DNA of 64,000 nucleotides from Candidatus Poribacteria bacterium (GTDB lineage Bacteria > Poribacteria > WGA-4E > PCPOR2b), in the NCBI GenBank assembly GCA_022822005.1, contig JAJECO010000062.1, positions 62,001-126,000 on the forward strand. Reading direction: 5' to 3'. A model generated the notes under the pieces. It did no database searches. It was not told where the DNA came from and saw only the letters and a list, made by a program, of their open reading frames with translations. Position numbers and translations under genes: made by a program. Below are positions 1 to 8,279 of this stretch, in pieces; the first letter of the stretch is position 1; each line of letters opens with the position of its first letter.

Positions 1-2
1 AT

Positions 3-3000
3 GGGACAGGCCCTAATGAAAAAATTGTCCAAACATACCTTGACGCGGTGCAGATAGACACTTCCACGAAGGATGATATTTTGGTGTTGGTTCCCCGCCT
101 TCCGGAATCCCTCCATTCAGATAACAAACTGACTCGTCTAAACTGTGTCATCGAAACACCTCCCGACCTAATCCTCACAATCAAGGCAGAGTCTGGAGAT
201 ATTCGGGTACACGGCATCCGCGGCGATATGGTTTTGACAACGACTATCGGTAATATTCATCTCGACGAAGCGATGGGTGCGTATCAGGTCAGCACTCAAG
301 AAGGGCTAATCTATGGGAAGATCCTTCTGACCGGTGGCGCTAATACATTTGAAACATGGTCTGGTTCGATAGATCTTGTGATCATGGACGAGATTGCAGC
401 AAAAATGGTTCTCAATGCGCGCGGTGGAGCAATTTCGCTGCGCTTGCCAGAAAGCTATCCGGCAGATATTGAGATGCAGGTCGAAGCCGATAGCCAACGC
501 GCTATTAGTATTGATATGCCGGTGGAACTCGAGACTGCCTATGTGGGAGATATCGTCCAAGGCTGGATTAACGGTGGTGGTCCCCTAATTCAAATGACCG
601 CAGGTCAGGGAATTACGATTCGTCCCTCCCAATCCGTTTCCACTGAATCCAAAACCGACGACGATGAAATAGAAGTCGATACCCCTTACGCCGAAGATGA
701 CCTACCTCCTCCACCGACGGTTGACGTTCCTCGCGCGTCCGTGCAACCGGTAATAGATGGCGACTTATTCGAGAAAGCTTGGACGAAGTCAGTGCCGCTC
801 TCCCCCTTCTCTAATGCTGATGCAGTCACACAGCCAAGCCAACAGACACAGGGATTTCTCCTGTGGGATGACCAGTATCTCTATATCGGTGTAAGATTAT
901 ATGACTCGCAGATGGAGCGAGTTCAAATCACACAGACCAATCCAGAATCGGACGTTTGGCTTGATGACACATTAGAGATTCTCATAGATCCCAATCCGAA
1001 AACCCCGACTTATCACCACCTCGTTATCAACCCGATTGGTACGGTTTTCGATCAGCACATTGAAGCGGCAGATCCGTTGGATTCTGACCTTGGACCTGCT
1101 TATAAAAAGATGGCAAAGCCTGATTGGGACTCGCGCACCCAATTTAAGACGCAGATTACACCGACTTTTTGGAGTGTAGAAGTTGCGCTGCCCCGCGATG
1201 TACTTGAGCCTTCCACATCCGAAAGTCCCGATTCATCGAAGATTGACGTCCCGATACATCGGGATTCCGCTCCCGTTCCGAGGATCCCGACAAGTCGGGA
1301 CTTGCAAAACGAGCGGGCCTGGCGATTTAACCTACATCGCAAAACGCGGGACGGTCCCACCGAACCCGCGTCGAAACCGGGTGTCGAATATAGTTACTGG
1401 TCACCTACTTATGACGAAATACAACCTTGGTGGCCCCATTGGCCGGATCGGATGGGTATCATACGTTTGACAGAGACAGAAAATTCCAAGCCCGCCCAGA
1501 ACTTTGAATTTGTGGAACAGTTCTCGCTCGTCGCTGTCGAGGTCGAGGGAAACAGCAACATCTCGACATTGGAACTGCTTGAGAAAATCCCCTACCAGCC
1601 GGGGGATATCATTTCCATTGAGGAGTTAGCGTGGCTGAACCGTGAATTGGACGCACTCGATTGGTTTAGCGATGTTCGCATAGAGACAAGCGATGCTGTT
1701 AGCGAAGAGGTAGCCGGAGAAGGCGATGAATCGTCACCCGTCCCCATCTTTAAGGTGACCCTGCGAATCCATGTGACCGAAGCGGCAACGTCCCGATTCA
1801 CCGGGATTAATATACACGGAAATAGATACTTTATATCTCCATTCCTGCGCGCAGCATTCGGGTTGGGGCAAGGACGCACCTCAATCGCAAGCCTTAACAC
1901 CAAATGTCAACTAATTGAAAACCTTTACAGACGCCACGGTTATAATCTTGCACAGGTCACCCACCAATTCACCGATACCCATCTGTTAATTGACATTGAC
2001 GAGGGACATTTGGACGAGATCCGTTTTTCTGGAAACCGTCGAATTACGAGCGCGGAGTTGGCTGATGCACTCGATTTCAAGCAGGGCGATGCCTATAGCA
2101 AGGAGATTGGCACGGTACGCCTCAATCAGATGCGCGCGAAACTGGATAAGACTAACCTCTACTTCAAAGGTATAAAAGGTTGGGGAGTGGAGCGGGAACA
2201 CGACCGGAACGTGCTTGCTATTGAGATTGAGGAGCGATCACGACTCAAGGTGAATTGGAGACCGGTCTTTGATTTTAACCGCGTACACGGCTTAATTTTA
2301 GGTGGAGGTGGGGCACTTTCGACCCGAGAGGCAAACGCACAACTCTATGGGAGGCTTAGCAACGGACTGTCAAGCAAACTTTGGAATTATCAACTGGGGG
2401 CTGAAAAGACTTGGTTTGACCGCCACGCTCTGACTATCGGCGGGAGCGTTTACCAGCGGACAGATGCCAATCGCTATGCTGGATGGTCCCAAGGTGGCGA
2501 ATTCCTTGGTGCCTTCTTCCTTGGGGCTACCTCCTTGGATTACCATCAGCGCAAGGGGTATCATACCCGGGTAAAGGGTCAGTTGACACAGTCAATGGAC
2601 ATTACACTGGAATTCACCGATGAAGATCACGGAATCTTATTTAAGTCAACCGATTGGAGTTTATTAAATAAAAACGCCCTAAAGCGGAGTAACCTACGAA
2701 TTGACGAGGGGAATTTGCGTAGCGTAACTGTGGGTTATAATTTTAATAGCTTGAGGGCTCCCGCACCGATTCAATCGGGATCCTCGCTTCAAGGGACGCG
2801 TCAAGCACGGAATTCTGGAACTGCTTTGATATCAGATTACCGTATTAAGCACGGTTGGCGGGGAAATTTTTCCGTCGAATATGCGAATAAAAGGCTCAAC
2901 AGCGACTTCGATTTTAATCTTTATCACTTTACGATTGTGCGCTATAACCAATTGCTGAGCAACCATAATCTCGATTTTCGTCTGGAAGGTGCATTTTCTG

Positions 3001-3368
3001 ATAGACCGCTTCCCAGACAACGGCTGCTCTATTTAGGCGGGGTTGGTACTTTGCACGGTTACGATTTCAAGGAGTTTGTCGGGGATAATACGCTTCTTTT
3101 CAATGTGGAATACCGGATCCATTTTGGGAAAATCAGATACTTGGATGACAGCGAGGGACCTCTGGGCGCTGTGACAGCTTACTTGGATACGGGATACGCT
3201 TGGCTCGATGATGAGAGCCTCAAGTTCAGCAGCTTCAACACATCAGTTGGGGCTGGATTGTCTCTCTTCATCGGAGATCCATCCTATGTCCTTCGGTTTG
3301 AAATCGCGCGCGCGTTGCGGAAGGGACGTAACTTTGTCCCCATCTTACTGCTATCACAAAGATTTTGA
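3..3368 (+). CDS. Omp85/BamA-type outer-membrane protein with adhesin-like and CBM9-like N-terminal domains (5' truncated)
   Basis: The reading frame is open to the left edge, so the true start and any signal peptide lie outside the window; the GTG at 48 is only an internal candidate. Visible order, numbering residues from nt 48: a DUF4097/adhesin-like beta-solenoid with short G-x-I/V repeats (about 30-170), an acidic-proline linker (about 205-225), a CBM9/DOMON-like sandwich (about 230-470; motifs VIDGDLFEKAW and LWDDQYLYIGV, then RAWRFNLHRKTR), two or more POTRA-like beta-alpha-beta units (about 490-730), and a 16-strand-type Omp85 barrel to the C-terminal Phe of LLLSQRF. Omp85 proteins insert or translocate proteins across the outer membrane, while CBM9-like domains bind glycans or occur in heme-binding folds. 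The combination suggests a specialised surface translocase or receptor rather than housekeeping BamA. Three palindromic units sit in frame inside the CBM9-like domain. It converges with the NHL gene. The family call is firm; the cargo is unknown. Confidence 0.85.
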   Translation, partial: GTGPNEKIVQTYLDAVQIDTSTKDDILVLVPRLPESLHSDNKLTRLNCVIETPPDLILTIKAESGDIRVHGIRGDMVLTTTIGNIHLDEAMGAYQVSTQEGLIYGKILLTGGANTFETWSGSIDLVIMDEIAAKMVLNARGGAISLRLPESYPADIEMQVEADSQRAISIDMPVELETAYVGDIVQGWINGGGPLIQMTAGQGITIRPSQSVSTESKTDDDEIEVDTPYAEDDLPPPPTVDVPRASVQPVIDGDLFEKAWTKSVPLSPFSNADAVTQPSQQTQGFLLWDDQYLYIGVRLYDSQMERVQITQTNPESDVWLDDTLEILIDPNPKTPTYHHLVINPIGTVFDQHIEAADPLDSDLGPAYKKMAKPDWDSRTQFKTQITPTFWSVEVALPRDVLEPSTSESPDSSKIDVPIHRDSAPVPRIPTSRDLQNERAWRFNLHRKTRDGPTEPASKPGVEYSYWSPTYDEIQPWWPHWPDRMGIIRLTETENSKPAQNFEFVEQFSLVAVEVEGNSNISTLELLEKIPYQPGDIISIEELAWLNRELDALDWFSDVRIETSDAVSEEVAGEGDESSPVPIFKVTLRIHVTEAATSRFTGINIHGNRYFISPFLRAAFGLGQGRTSIASLNTKCQLIENLYRRHGYNLAQVTHQFTDTHLLIDIDEGHLDEIRFSGNRRITSAELADALDFKQGDAYSKEIGTVRLNQMRAKLDKTNLYFKGIKGWGVEREHDRNVLAIEIEERSRLKVNWRPVFDFNRVHGLILGGGGALSTREANAQLYGRLSNGLSSKLWNYQLGAEKTWFDRHALTIGGSVYQRTDANRYAGWSQGGEFLGAFFLGATSLDYHQRKGYHTRVKGQLTQSMDITLEFTDEDHGILFKSTDWSLLNKNALKRSNLRIDEGNLRSVTVGYNFNSLRAPAPIQSGSSLQGTRQARNSGTALISDYRIKHGWRGNFSVEYANKRLNSDFDFNLYHFTIVRYNQLLSNHNLDFRLEGAFSDRPLPRQRLLYLGGVGTLHGYDFKEFVGDNTLLFNVEYRIHFGKIRYLDDSEGPLGAVTAYLDTGYAWLDDESLKFSSFNTSVGAGLSLFIGDPSYVLRFEIARALRKGRNFVPILLLSQRF
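1227..1299. repeat. Three tandem CCCGA-type palindromes inside a coding sequence
   Basis: Palindromic units CCCGATNNATCG (from 1227), CCCGATACATCGGG (1250-1263) and CCCGACAAGTCGGG (1286-1299) lie in frame inside the CBM9-like domain. They encode about 28 residues rich in Pro, Ser, Arg and Asp that interrupt the usual spacing between the motif VEVALPRDVL and the motif WRFNLHRK. The same 14-bp core occurs in many intergenic spacers of this window. Confidence 0.7.
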
Positions 3369-3428
3369 ATGATCCTTCCTCAACGTTAGAAAGCAGCGAC
3401 TAATAGACCCAAACTGTAGGCGCACGGC

Positions 3429-5576
3429 TCACGGATTTTGCAGTTTCACCGCTTTAATACGACTGTTGTAGTAATCGCAGATCAGCAGTATGTCTTCCCC
3501 GTAGAAACAGAGCCCGTGCGGCTCGTTCAGGCTCGCTTTGGTGGCGGTGTCTCCATCCCCTGCGTCGCCCGGCGTATCGCTTCCGGCAACCGTTTGCAGC
3601 GTACCATCGGGGGCAACTCGGCGCACCCGATTGTTGCGTGAGTCGGAAAAGTACACATTTCCGCTCCCGGTGACTGCTAACCCCATCGGTTTGTGAAGTT
3701 GTGCTTCAAGGGCGGGCGTTCCATCGGGGGAAAAGCCTGCTGTGCCACAACCCGCAACGGTTGTAATAATACCTTTGGTATCCACCCGGCGCACGACGTG
3801 TTGGGTGAGGTCGGAGAAATAGAGATTTCCCTTTGCGTCAAATCGAAGTGCCGATGGGCTGCCGACTTGCGCTTCTGTTGCGGGACCTCCGTCCCCGGTG
3901 TAGCCTTGGACACCAATACCCGCCACTGTGTTGATGCGACCGGTATCAGCGTCAACCTTCCGAATTCGCCCGGCAGCATCTCCCAGATAAATGTCCCCAT
4001 TGGCGCCATGCGTAACCGACCAGACGACGGTCAATCCAGCTCCCACAGCGGGACCGCCATCGCCCCGATCCGCGCTTTCCCCCGTTCCTGCCACAGTATG
4101 GATCACGCCATTCTTCTCGACCCGCCGTGCCCGTCCATTCAACGTATCGGCTACTACAACACGGCCGCTCCTGTCTACCGACACATCATAAGGATTCAAG
4201 AAATATGCCTCTGTTGCGGGGCCGTTGTCTCCGCCATAGGCTCTGCCGCCACTGCCAGCAACAGTTCTGATAATCCCGGTGGTCGGATCAATCGCTCGTA
4301 TCCGATCGCTCTGCATATCGGCAAAGTAGATGTGCCCGTCCGGTCCTACACATATCCCCCTTGGACAAGAGAGAAACGCCTCGGTAGATAGACCATCGTC
4401 TCGGATGCTGTCGCCCCCCAAAACCGTCGTTACAATACCGGTTCGAGAATCGACACGCCGTAGCCGCCCAGAGGAATCGCTGTAGAAAACAGTTCCATCG
4501 GGATCAGCCCAGATGCCGGATTCGATGGGATTGCATCTCGTCTCGGATCCGGGTAAGCCCTCCTCTCCCCAACCGGGGATGCCCGTACCAGCGAGTGTTG
4601 TCACAATACCGGTTTGGGCATCCACCTTGCGCACCCTGAAGCCGCCCACCTCACCGACATACAGGTTGTCGTGAACATCAATGAAGATAGCGTCCGGCGT
4701 ATGTGTGCTCGCTTCTACTGCTGGACCACCATCTCCGTTTGAGGCAGCTTGGCCTGTACCGAGAACGGTTGTGATTATCCCTGTCCGTATATTAATCTTG
4801 CGAACACGGTTGTTTCCGTTGTCGCAGACGTAGAGATCGCCTTTAGAGTCGAAAGCGAGATGTTCAGGGAATCCAAATGCTGCCTTTGATGCGGCTCCTC
4901 CATCGCCATGAAACCCAGCGAAGGTGTAGTTGGCACCGCTATAGGGACGGCTCAGCCCCTGCTCCGACGGATAGTGACGGGTATTCTGACCTGCGAACGT
5001 TCGGATGATGCCGGTTTTTGCATCGACTCGCCGCACATTGCTGTCCCATTTGCCGCACACAAAGATATTCCCTTCGGTGTCAACCGCCACACCGGTTGTC
5101 GTGTCAAACTCAGCACCGAGTGCGGGACCTCCATCTCCGCCCCGCCCCATCTTCCCTGAACCAACCACGCGGGTGATGATGCCGGTTTTGTAGTCGATAC
5201 GACGGATCGTATTAGCACCTTCGTCGGGACCTCTCGCACCCAGCTCAGAAAAGAAAAGGTTGCCCTCTTTGTCGAGGCAGAAGTCGTGTGGCGTATAGAC
5301 ACGGGCATTGATGGCAGGACCGCCATCGCCAGAAATCCCCGGCACACCGTCCCCAGCGAAGGTGTGTAAGATGCCGCCTTGGTCAATGCGCCAGATACGG
5401 TGGGCACGAATATCGGCAACGATTAGATCACCGTCGGGCCGTCGCACTACGCCCATTGGCCAACCGACATCCGCGTCCTTAGCAGGTATGCCATCGCGAT
5501 AGCCAACCCCTGCGATAGTGACGATAGTATTGGGTTTTAGTTCGTCGAAAAGTTTGATTTGATTCAATAGCACCAA
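3429..5576 (-). CDS. NHL-repeat beta-propeller protein
   Basis: About 715 residues built of roughly 12 repeats, each with the pattern T-[VIL]-[AV]-G-x-G followed by GDGGPA and a strand such as GNLYFSD..NNRVRRV. Twelve repeats would fit two six-bladed propellers. NHL propellers are protein- or ligand-binding scaffolds and some have lyase activity; no catalytic residue can be assigned here. No signal peptide is visible, so a cytoplasmic location or a mis-set start is possible. An SD-like AAGGAG lies at 5577-5582. It directly abuts the TTG at 5576 but stands 9 nt from an in-frame TTG at 5567, which is the more likely start. It is the last gene of the fbpABC-thiE-thiD run, 63 nt after thiD, and may be co-transcribed. 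Its link to iron or thiamine is unknown. Confidence 0.85.
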   Translation of the reverse strand: MVLLNQIKLFDELKPNTIVTIAGVGYRDGIPAKDADVGWPMGVVRRPDGDLIVADIRAHRIWRIDQGGILHTFAGDGVPGISGDGGPAINARVYTPHDFCLDKEGNLFFSELGARGPDEGANTIRRIDYKTGIITRVVGSGKMGRGGDGGPALGAEFDTTTGVAVDTEGNIFVCGKWDSNVRRVDAKTGIIRTFAGQNTRHYPSEQGLSRPYSGANYTFAGFHGDGGAASKAAFGFPEHLAFDSKGDLYVCDNGNNRVRKINIRTGIITTVLGTGQAASNGDGGPAVEASTHTPDAIFIDVHDNLYVGEVGGFRVRKVDAQTGIVTTLAGTGIPGWGEEGLPGSETRCNPIESGIWADPDGTVFYSDSSGRLRRVDSRTGIVTTVLGGDSIRDDGLSTEAFLSCPRGICVGPDGHIYFADMQSDRIRAIDPTTGIIRTVAGSGGRAYGGDNGPATEAYFLNPYDVSVDRSGRVVVADTLNGRARRVEKNGVIHTVAGTGESADRGDGGPAVGAGLTVVWSVTHGANGDIYLGDAAGRIRKVDADTGRINTVAGIGVQGYTGDGGPATEAQVGSPSALRFDAKGNLYFSDLTQHVVRRVDTKGIITTVAGCGTAGFSPDGTPALEAQLHKPMGLAVTGSGNVYFSDSRNNRVRRVAPDGTLQTVAGSDTPGDAGDGDTATKASLNEPHGLCFYGEDILLICDYYNSRIKAVKLQNP

Positions 5577-5639
5577 CTCCTTGTTTGAGGTAAGTGTGTA
5601 GATCGGCTGTTATACACGCGAGAATTTTCTTGGCGCGGA

Positions 5640-6428
5640 TTACCTATTTAAGAAGTAGAAGTGATTGGTGGGACCGTGTCCACTTCCGATATCGAGAGAA
5701 TAGCGGATAGCATTTGTGATGTAGTCCTTGGCGGACTGAATAGCAGCTCCGAGGTCTTTGCCAAGTCCGAGCTGTGCGGCGATTGCTGCGGAGTAGGTAC
5801 AACCGGTGCCGTGCGTGTTTTTTGTTTTAATTCGCTCCGCATCGAAGAGGGTAAAAGCCCCATCTGCGTATAGGACATCGGTTGATTTTTCCTCCAAGAG
5901 ATGGCCTCCCTTGACCAGCACACTCTGGCATCCATATTCCTGGATTACCTTCGCTGCTCTCTTCGCATCATCAAGTGTCTGGATCTCACGATCAGCGAGA
6001 AGTTCGGCTTCAGGCACGTTGGGCGTGACGACCGTTGCAAGCGGCAATACCCCGGACTTCAGATGCTCAATGGCATCCGGTTTAAGTAAGGGGTACTTAC
6101 TCTTGGAAAACATTACGGGATCGACTACGATGTTTCTCGGTGAATACTCGCGCAGTTTCTCTCCAATAACTCCCACGATTTCGGCTGAAGATAGCATCCC
6201 CGTCTTGAGGGCTGCGACATCAAAGTCTGAAAAGATAGCGTCAATCTGTGCATCAATAAGATCGGTCGGCAGATCGAAGGCACGGGTTACCTCACACGTA
6301 TTTTGCGCTGTAACCGACGTGATGACGGAAAGGCCGAAACCGCCGTTGGCGTGGATGGATTTGAGGTCGGCTTGAATTCCGGCGCCTCCTCCTGAATCTG
6401 AGCCAGCAATTGTCAAGATCTGTTTCAT
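5640..6428 (-). CDS. thiD: Hydroxymethylpyrimidine/phosphomethylpyrimidine kinase
   Basis: Phosphorylates 4-amino-5-hydroxymethyl-2-methylpyrimidine (HMP) and then HMP phosphate, in the cytoplasmic pyrimidine branch of thiamine diphosphate synthesis. The 262 residues match the ribokinase-fold ThiD length. Visible signatures are the N-terminal AGSDSGGGAGIQADLK (substrate and phosphate loop), ALKTGML, VVDPVM, TPNVPEAELL and the anion-hole/catalytic motif THGTGCTYSAAIAA. The ATG is preceded by GGAG at 9 nt. It follows thiE by 33 nt on the same strand. No thiC or thiG is in the window, so the cluster covers HMP salvage/phosphorylation and coupling only. Confidence 0.95.
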   Translation of the reverse strand: MKQILTIAGSDSGGGAGIQADLKSIHANGGFGLSVITSVTAQNTCEVTRAFDLPTDLIDAQIDAIFSDFDVAALKTGMLSSAEIVGVIGEKLREYSPRNIVVDPVMFSKSKYPLLKPDAIEHLKSGVLPLATVVTPNVPEAELLADREIQTLDDAKRAAKVIQEYGCQSVLVKGGHLLEEKSTDVLYADGAFTLFDAERIKTKNTHGTGCTYSAAIAAQLGLGKDLGAAIQSAKDYITNAIRYSLDIGSGHGPTNHFYFLNR

Positions 6429-6461
6429 GTTCGAGACTCCTGTTGTTATTCCAGTCCCTAT

Positions 6462-7142
6462 TTATCGGGATTCCGCTTCGCGGAGCTGTCGCAGATATGC
6501 TTTTGCCTGCTGTGCACCGTTCTCCGGTGACATCACACCGGACATCACCGCCACTCCATAGGCACCGACATCAAGACATCCGGAAACCCGTTCGGGTGTT
6601 ATCCCGCCTAACGCAAAAACTGGTATGTTGACCCTTCCTGTAACCTTCCGAAGTTCCTCCAAGCCGACAGCGGGACCGTAGCCCGGCTTACTGAGTGTCG
6701 GATAGATTGGGCTATAGGTGATAAAACCCGCGCCTTCGGTTTCTCGTTGTTCCGCTTCAGTTAGTGTGTGGACGGAACAACCAATGATGAAGCGGTGGTT
6801 TGTCTCTGCAATCACTTTTTGCACGGAGGCAGAATTTCCAGGAAGATGGAGACCATCTGCCCCAATCTCCATGGCTATCTTGACGCGTGAGTTAATGAAC
6901 AGTTGAGCGGAATAGGAATGGCAGAGCTTGCAGAGGGGTGCAGCTAATTTGAAATACTCAGCATCGATTAGGTCTTTTTCCCTGAGCTGGACCGCGGATA
7001 CCCCTACGTCTAAGAGGTCATGGATAGTGTCGTACAGCGTTCGCGGTGCGCAAAGCTGTTGGTCAGTGATAACGTAGAGCTTGAAACAAAGTGGATGGGT
7101 AAGCGGAGAGGTTGTAGCAGTCATCGCTTTCCGATGAAGCAC
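6462..7142 (-). CDS. thiE: Thiamine-phosphate synthase
   Basis: Couples HMP diphosphate with the thiazole phosphate to give thiamine monophosphate. It is a TIM barrel of 220-226 residues, the normal size. Recognisable elements: QLREKDL (diphosphate binding), LFINSRVKIAMEIGADGLHLPG (Mg/diphosphate region), IGCSVHTLTEA, FITYSPIYPTLSKPG and the phosphate loop FALGGITPE with a following GVAVMSGV. The longest form starts at GTG 7142; an ATG at 7124 (220 aa) fits the family N-terminus better. The stop codon is supplied by a short palindrome of the dispersed CCCGATNNATCGGG type at about 6458-6471. It lies between the ABC transporter genes and thiD, all on the same strand. Confidence 0.93.
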   Translation of the reverse strand: MLHRKAMTATTSPLTHPLCFKLYVITDQQLCAPRTLYDTIHDLLDVGVSAVQLREKDLIDAEYFKLAAPLCKLCHSYSAQLFINSRVKIAMEIGADGLHLPGNSASVQKVIAETNHRFIIGCSVHTLTEAEQRETEGAGFITYSPIYPTLSKPGYGPAVGLEELRKVTGRVNIPVFALGGITPERVSGCLDVGAYGVAVMSGVMSPENGAQQAKAYLRQLREAESR

Positions 7143-7176
7143 TGTCTCTGTTGACAGTTTTTATGTTTTCTTCCGG

Positions 7177-8235
7177 TTATGGGTGAGGTTCATTGTGTTT
7201 CACGACTACCGCAGGCTCAACGGCTCGAAGCGTTACCCGAGCACCCACTTGAAGTGGACAGCAGTATTCGGTCTGCACGACATAATCCTCCGTCCCAATC
7301 TTCACCCGATAGGTCAGATCATGTCCCTTGAACTCACGCATGACAATCTCACCGACACCATTACTGTGAGCCTCCGTTTCCGGTGGAGCCATGACCAAGT
7401 GTTCGGGCCGAATCGAGAGGAGTACCTTGCCACGCGCAAAGGGCGCGATACGGAATTTGCCCAAAGATGTTTGGGCACAATTTCCCTCGGCTTCGCCGGT
7501 AATTAGGTTGGTCATACCCAGAAAATCCGCTATAAATGGTGTTTTCGGACGGTGGTAGACCGTTTCAGGTGTACCGATCTGTTCGATACATCCGTCCCGC
7601 ATAACCGCCAACCGGTCTGCGAAACAGAGGGCTTCTTCCTGATCATGGGTGACGAACACCGCGCTCATTCCTGCATTTTTTAGGAGGACTCGAATCTCCT
7701 CACGCGTAGAGTGTCGCATGCCGGCATCGAGGTTAGAAAAAGGCTCGTCTAACAGGATCAGTTTGGGGCTTGGGGCAATTGAGCGAGCCAGTGCGACCCG
7801 CTGCTGCTGTCCGCCAGAAAGTTGGTGTGGTCTCCGATTTTTGAAGGGAGTCATTCCCACCATATCCAACACCGCCATGACGCGCTCATCACGGAATTTT
7901 GTGGGTAGTTTTTTGAGTCCAAAGGCGACATTTTGCAGTACGTTGAGGTGTGGAAAGAGGGCATATTCTTGGAAAACAATTCCAATACCTCGTACTTCAG
8001 GTGGTAGGTGGACGTTAGCGTCCGCAAAGCATTGTCCTTCCATGCGAATCTCTCCGGCATCAGCACGCTCGAATCCGGCAATCAGACGTAGCGTCGTTGT
8101 CTTTCCACAGCCGCTCGGTCCCAAAAGGGCAAAGATTTCGCCGGGGTAGACCTTGAAACAGAGGTCCTCAACCACTGGAGGCAGGTTATGAGCGAATTGT
8201 TTGGTAATATTGTTGATACTAAGCAGAGGCTGCAT
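7177..8235 (-). CDS. fbpC: Iron(III)-type ABC transporter ATP-binding protein
   Basis: Cytoplasmic ATPase that powers the adjacent permease. The Walker A motif GPSGCGKTT is near residue 40, the Q-loop QEYALFPHL near 90, the signature LSGGQQQRVALARS near 140, Walker B LILLDEP, and the H-loop VFVTHDQEEAL. A C-terminal TOBE-like domain (about 240-350, with LLSIRPEHL) places it in the FbpC/PotA/ThiQ-like group of long ATPases. At 352 aa it is much longer than ThiQ (about 230), favouring FbpC. The start ATG has AAGGAG 5 nt upstream. It sits 44 nt downstream of fbpB. Confidence 0.9.
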   Translation of the reverse strand: MQPLLSINNITKQFAHNLPPVVEDLCFKVYPGEIFALLGPSGCGKTTTLRLIAGFERADAGEIRMEGQCFADANVHLPPEVRGIGIVFQEYALFPHLNVLQNVAFGLKKLPTKFRDERVMAVLDMVGMTPFKNRRPHQLSGGQQQRVALARSIAPSPKLILLDEPFSNLDAGMRHSTREEIRVLLKNAGMSAVFVTHDQEEALCFADRLAVMRDGCIEQIGTPETVYHRPKTPFIADFLGMTNLITGEAEGNCAQTSLGKFRIAPFARGKVLLSIRPEHLVMAPPETEAHSNGVGEIVMREFKGHDLTYRVKIGTEDYVVQTEYCCPLQVGARVTLRAVEPAVVVKHNEPHP

Positions 8236-8279
8236 TCTGACTCCTTGAATACTACATTACGTGGAAAAGTGTTCACCTA

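Noticed and set aside
3693-4391. Long plus-strand open frame antisense to the NHL gene
   Set aside because: Mirror of the repetitive NHL coding sequence; Cys/Ser-rich translation, no SD, and the opposite strand has clear repeat motifs.
5806-6375. 189-codon plus-strand open frame over thiD
   Set aside because: Antisense shadow of thiD; serine-rich random translation.
6429-7176. TPP riboswitch near the thi genes
   Set aside because: thiE and thiD are in the middle of an operon with 33-34 nt gaps, leaving no room for a THI element; none was seen upstream of fbpA.
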